This document shows positions 50,815 through 53,612 of a stretch of DNA of 53,612 bases, one piece after another. The translations under genes were made by a program, and so were the position numbers. Every line of letters starts with the position of its first letter. Position 1 is the stretch's first letter. The notes beneath the pieces were generated by a model. That model saw nothing but the letters and a program-made list of their open reading frames with translations, ran no database searches and was not told where the DNA came from. Origin of the DNA: Clostridia bacterium. Its GTDB lineage: Bacteria > Bacillota > Clostridia > Christensenellales > Borkfalkiaceae. The stretch is taken from NCBI GenBank assembly GCA_028720205.1, contig JAQYLE010000016.1, positions 1 through 53,612 on the forward strand, given 5' to 3'.

Positions 50815-51186
50815 TTATCCGAAAAACATAACGCCCGCCGACAGCGCGTTTTCGACTTCTTCTTGCAATATTTCTTCCGGCTCGGCAAACCTTTTGAGAC
50901 TTGCCTTTACTTCTTCGTCGGTGAGCGAACGGAATTCGTCGCCGTCTTCGCCGACAATGAAAAACGGACCGGCGATTACGTCGTTTCCGATCCGTCTGTT
51001 TCCTTGCATTCCGTTTAACTTCCCTTCTTCGTTGCAAATAAGCAGTTTTTCATTATCTAACGGCAAAACTTCGATATACCCGCCTACCGCCTCCTGCTCG
51101 GCTTCAAGAGTGTTTTCGATCTCTGTTTCATAAGCGGGTTTGCCCGGTTCTACCATTACCACCCGCAATTTATTATCTTCACTCAT
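50815..51186 (-). CDS. DUF3846 family protein
   Basis: A 123-residue acidic protein. LRVVMVEPGKPAYETEIENTLEAEQEAVGGYIEVLPLDNEKLLICNEEGKLNG matches the DUF3846 pattern, in which a beta-hairpin is followed by the GGYIE-P-l and CNEEGK motifs; a later IGNDVIAGPFFIVG segment is also characteristic. Genes of this family are almost always found in conjugative elements, next to DUF3849 and AbrB genes as here; no biochemical role is known to me. Its ATG overlaps the DUF3849 stop in an ATGA arrangement. Confidence 0.85.
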   Translation of the reverse strand: MSEDNKLRVVMVEPGKPAYETEIENTLEAEQEAVGGYIEVLPLDNEKLLICNEEGKLNGMQGNRRIGNDVIAGPFFIVGEDGDEFRSLTDEEVKASLKRFAEPEEILQEEVENALSAGVMFFG

Positions 51187-51899
51187 TTTAAATCCTCCAT
51201 TTTTCTTGTTTGTCCGCTCGTAAGTTCAGCAACTTTTTTGTTCGCCCAGTCCGGAATCAGTTCCAACTTCACTGCTCCTATTACTTCGCCGCGCAAAAAT
51301 ACGCACTCTTCGCCGTCTTTGAGCAACACGCCGTAAATCTTTCTTCCCAGACTGTCCGATTTGCAACCGAATCCGCCCGTTGCGTAAAACAACTGATCCG
51401 CGGGCGTTTTATATTCGTCTTTCAAAATATCCGGTCGAACGGCAAGCACTTTTCCCGTATAGTCGGTTTTGTCCTCATAGCAACTTTTAAAGTCGTAAAG
51501 ATTAAGGTTTGCCCATTCTTTCCGCGCCTGATTGATGAATACGTCCACAAGCCCCGGGTGCGAATTTACCGAATAGTTATAGTTATACCTGTTTTCTTCT
51601 CTCGGAATATTAAAACCTGCCGCCCACTTTTTATTGTCCGCCGAATACCTGCCGTCCGTTTTGTTTTCCGTTACGGTGTTCGCAAGCACCCGATTCACTC
51701 TATCAAACCCGTATTTTTCTATCGCGACCTTTACGCCCTGTTCGTTCAGACGATTGTCCGCGTAGTTTGCCGAAATCTGCTTTTCGATAAACCTCGCGCA
51801 ATCGCAATTGATACGGTAACTTTCAAGCCATAATTCGATTTCGCCGCTTGCCTCCGCTTCCGTTCTCGACCACCGATACGTCGGTTCAACTTTGCTCAT
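51183..51899 (-). CDS. DUF3849 family protein
   Basis: A 238-residue protein. The N-terminal half (SYRINCDCARFIEKQISANYADNRL, GVKVAIEKYGFDRVNRVLANTV, IDEY-like DVFINQARKEW) has the DUF3849 signature. The C-terminal part, PADQLFYATGGFGCKSDSLGRKIYGVLLKDGEECVFLRGEVIGAV, is a compact beta domain with two conserved-looking Cys, recurrent in element-borne proteins. Function unknown. It starts with GGGAG upstream inside the end of the AbrB gene (14-base overlap). Confidence 0.82.
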   Translation of the reverse strand: MSKVEPTYRWSRTEAEASGEIELWLESYRINCDCARFIEKQISANYADNRLNEQGVKVAIEKYGFDRVNRVLANTVTENKTDGRYSADNKKWAAGFNIPREENRYNYNYSVNSHPGLVDVFINQARKEWANLNLYDFKSCYEDKTDYTGKVLAVRPDILKDEYKTPADQLFYATGGFGCKSDSLGRKIYGVLLKDGEECVFLRGEVIGAVKLELIPDWANKKVAELTSGQTRKMEDLK

Positions 51900-52203
51900 A
51901 CGTCTTTTCTCCCGCTTGATTCTGCGCCCAATTCACCGATAAATGAATCAGCGCGGCGCGTTGCTGTTCGGGCGATAATCCGTTCAGAAAATCATAGAGC
52001 GTGATTTCATCCTGCTTATCTTTCTTATCCTTGCTTTTCTCGCCGTTGCAGTCGCAGATAATCTCGCGCTTTATCACCACCGTCCTGCCGTCCGCGCTCT
52101 CTTCAAACGACAACACGTCGTTTTGCTTAAAGCCTACTTTGCGCCTGATTTCATACGGCACGGTGATTCTTCCGCGTTTGCCTAAAATCCTATAAGTTTT
52201 CAT
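51886..52203 (-). CDS. AbrB/SpoVT-domain transcriptional regulator
   Basis: A 105-residue regulator. Residues 1-48 form a swapped-hairpin AbrB domain (ILGKRGRITVPYEIRRKVGFKQNDVLSFEESADGRTVVIKRE). A short linker contains CDCNG and a lysine-rich stretch. The C-terminal helices (TLYDFLNGLSPEQQRAALIHLSVNWAQNQ) probably mediate oligomer or partner contact. It probably controls transcription of the transfer genes, by analogy with similarly placed AbrB genes in other elements. It overlaps the neighbours by 4 and 14 bases. Confidence 0.85.
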   Translation of the reverse strand: MKTYRILGKRGRITVPYEIRRKVGFKQNDVLSFEESADGRTVVIKREIICDCNGEKSKDKKDKQDEITLYDFLNGLSPEQQRAALIHLSVNWAQNQAGEKTYEQS

Positions 52204-52454
52204 CTTTCTTCCTCCTCGCAGTTCTTATAGCACGGACATTCTTCGCAATTCTCGTCGCAGTCCGTTTCGTTCACGGGACAGTTTTCGCAATCGCCGTCGC
52301 ATACGATTTCGCCCGTATCCGTCAGCCGCTCGATGACAAGCCTGTTTCCGTCCGCGTAAATCTGCAACACGCTGCCGTCTACTATTCCCGCGTCTTCCAA
52401 TGCTTCTTTCGGTACGCTTATCAGCGTAAATTCATTTAATTTTTTATTTTGCAT
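52200..52454 (-). CDS. AbrB-domain protein with Cys-rich acidic tail
   Basis: An 84-residue protein from ATG 52454 (GGGAG about 12 bases upstream; GTG at 52466 is an alternative). Residues 1-46 form an AbrB-type hairpin domain (FTLISVPKEALEDAGIVDGSVLQIYADGNRLVIERL). The tail has eight cysteines within about 33 residues in CxxC-like spacing (CDGDCENC, CDENCEECPC, then a last Cys) and is highly acidic. It looks able to bind metal, or an iron-sulfur centre, and may sense redox or metals. It starts inside the methylase gene's 3' end and shares 4 bases with the second AbrB gene, so the two may work as a pair. Confidence 0.8.
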   Translation of the reverse strand: MQNKKLNEFTLISVPKEALEDAGIVDGSVLQIYADGNRLVIERLTDTGEIVCDGDCENCPVNETDCDENCEECPCYKNCEEEER

Positions 52455-53410
52455 GACAATATACACTCCCTGAGTATTTTTTCGTAATTAAAATCTTCGT
52501 ATCGATTAAAAATCGTCAGTTGTTTCGGGCGATTTCTTTCCCGCTCGTACAAATCATAGTTCCCTATAAGCAGTTCTTTGAATTCCTTGCCCGCTTCGTA
52601 TCTTTGCGCCATAGAATGTTGCCGCGAAAAGTCAAGGATAGAAAAGTCCGAATATAATTCGCGTATCTCTTCGCAATCGTTATACGACAGCAAAAACTTT
52701 CCCTTTACGTTTTCGAGCGTGCGTTTCAGCCGCAAATGATCGTCGTAATTAAACGACACCTCGTACATTCCTTCCGTCGATAAATACGGCGGATCGGCAT
52801 AGAAAAACGCACCGTCCCTGTCGTAATGTTTTATGAGCGTTTCAAAGTCCTGATTTTCCACTACAACGTTCGCCATGCGGCTTTCCACTTGCTTTATAAG
52901 GTCGAATAACCGCCTTATATCAAACGGTTGCGATGCGTAAGACTTGCCCCCGCTCGAATAACTGTAACGCAGTAGTTTCAGAAACATTGCCGCCCTGCGA
53001 ACGTCATAATCTTTGGTTATTCTCGTCCGTATTTCTTTCATTTCTTCCGCTTCGAGCGGCGGCAGAATAAGTTCCGTTAAAAGTTGTTCTTCGCCCAAAT
53101 ATTTATCTTCAAACTTCTCGCTTTCAAAAAAATCGCGCAAGGCGTTAAAGTCCTCACGCGAATTTAAATTGCAAAATCCCATTTCCCGAATCGTCGCCAT
53201 CGTCCGCTCTTTCATACATCGAAACAAGTTGACGAGATTTCTGTCAAAATCGTTATACACCTCGAAATTGCACGGATACGGACTTCCGAGTAATACGCTG
53301 CCCGAACCTCCGAATACGTCTATGAACCTATCGTATTTTGGCGGAAACACGGCGTACAGGATATGCAGTATAGACGTCTTATTGCCTACCCGCGATACCG
53401 GAGTTTTCAT
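52436..53410 (-). CDS. DNA adenine methylase (Dam family, D12 class)
   Basis: A 324-residue N6-adenine methyltransferase. The AdoMet-binding motif is FIDVFGGSGSVLLG (about 29-42), and the catalytic motif is DPPY at 206-209; LLSYND and LLIGNY fit the class. The N-terminal PVSRVGNKTSI is the typical D12 opening. No cognate restriction gene is visible, so it is probably an orphan enzyme that protects the element from restriction in new hosts or affects gene expression. The recognition sequence cannot be read. AAGGAG precedes the ATG. Its end overlaps the AbrB-Cys gene by 19 bases. Confidence 0.92.
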   Translation of the reverse strand: MKTPVSRVGNKTSILHILYAVFPPKYDRFIDVFGGSGSVLLGSPYPCNFEVYNDFDRNLVNLFRCMKERTMATIREMGFCNLNSREDFNALRDFFESEKFEDKYLGEEQLLTELILPPLEAEEMKEIRTRITKDYDVRRAAMFLKLLRYSYSSGGKSYASQPFDIRRLFDLIKQVESRMANVVVENQDFETLIKHYDRDGAFFYADPPYLSTEGMYEVSFNYDDHLRLKRTLENVKGKFLLSYNDCEEIRELYSDFSILDFSRQHSMAQRYEAGKEFKELLIGNYDLYERERNRPKQLTIFNRYEDFNYEKILRECILSCKIKN

Positions 53411-53455
53411 TTTTTCTTTCTCCTTATTCGATTAAAAACCACGCCAATAAGCCGA

Positions 53456-53500
53456 TTAACGATATCTTTTAGTCCCCATAGGCGCGATTGATACCGTTAA
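53456..53500. repeat. Inverted repeat upstream of the methylase gene
   Basis: TTAACGATATC (53456-53466) and GATACCGTTAA (53490-53500) pair at 10 of 11 positions around a 23-base spacer. It may be an operator or a hairpin between the upstream gene and the methylase. Confidence 0.45.
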
Positions 53501-53514
53501 AATTTTTATTGTTT

Positions 53515-53612
53515 TTATGCTTGCGTCAATTCAATAGCCGAATCTTTTTTCGCCAACAAATCAAGGTAATATTTGCGACTATCTTCATCCGTCCAGTCGT
53601 TATTAAAAAATT
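53515..53612 (-). CDS. C-terminal end of an unknown element protein, 5' part off the window
   Basis: The last 32 codons of a frame that enters from the right edge and stops at TAA 53515-53517; it reads FFNNDWTDEDSRKYY and then LDLLAKKDSAIELTQA. Composition and direction fit the operon, but the fragment is too short to name. Confidence 0.5.
   Translation of the reverse strand, partial: FFNNDWTDEDSRKYYLDLLAKKDSAIELTQA

Overview
The window looks like the chromosome of a Gram-positive anaerobe of the Bacillota, most likely a gut Clostridia. The signs are strong AGGAGG-type ribosome binding sites, sigma-A promoters, lipobox lipoproteins, surface proteins anchored by a C-terminal membrane helix plus basic tail, and a Gram-positive conjugation system. 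GC content is moderate (estimated by eye). No rRNA, tRNA, CRISPR array, transposase or integrase was seen.

Region 1 (1-37910) is a carbohydrate-utilisation locus. A leftward run of about 18 genes starts at 31577 and runs off the left edge. It encodes two sugar ABC permeases, a sugar-binding lipoprotein, a giant repeat protein, a previously uncalled 51-residue ORF, a Cys-knuckle lipoprotein, two more very large surface proteins (one a predicted beta-helix enzyme), a polysaccharide deacetylase, a KDPG-type aldolase, an esterase, a GH65 phosphorylase, beta-phosphoglucomutase, a GH63-like enzyme, a GH38 alpha-mannosidase, a GH1 beta-glucosidase, a six-hairpin glycosidase and an unclassified glycosidase. 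Many genes overlap by 4 bases (ATGA). A divergent AraC-type regulator lies at 31951-32898. A second leftward operon (37774-32981) encodes a glycosidase-esterase fusion and an unclassified glycosidase. Both leftward operons carry the same 37-bp element upstream (29 of 37 bases identical). Within it, half-sites close to ATTTATTACG lie exactly 21 bp apart, immediately upstream of or overlapping the -35 region. This is a strong candidate for the AraC regulator's binding site and would make the locus one regulon. No transporter ATPase is present, so a shared one elsewhere is expected.

Region 2 (about 37911-53612) is part of an integrative/conjugative element of the Tn1549/CTn type, transcribed leftward. 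It carries a Dam-like methylase, two AbrB proteins, DUF3849, DUF3846 and DUF4406-like proteins, VirB2-, VirB6- and VirB3-like proteins, a TrsD-like protein, a VirB4 ATPase, a membrane stub that may be a shortened cell-wall hydrolase, a ribbon-helix-helix protein, a MobP3-type relaxase with Sel1 repeats, a DUF3991/Toprim protein, a VirD4 coupling protein and a small HTH protein. An inverted repeat with direct repeats at 43340-43508 is a good oriT candidate. A HipA-like kinase and a small partner sit inside the transfer operon as a cassette with their own promoter and terminator, as expected for a toxin-antitoxin module. The right end of the element lies outside the window; the left end is probably within 37911-38063.

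All family assignments come from reading motifs by eye; no database search was run.
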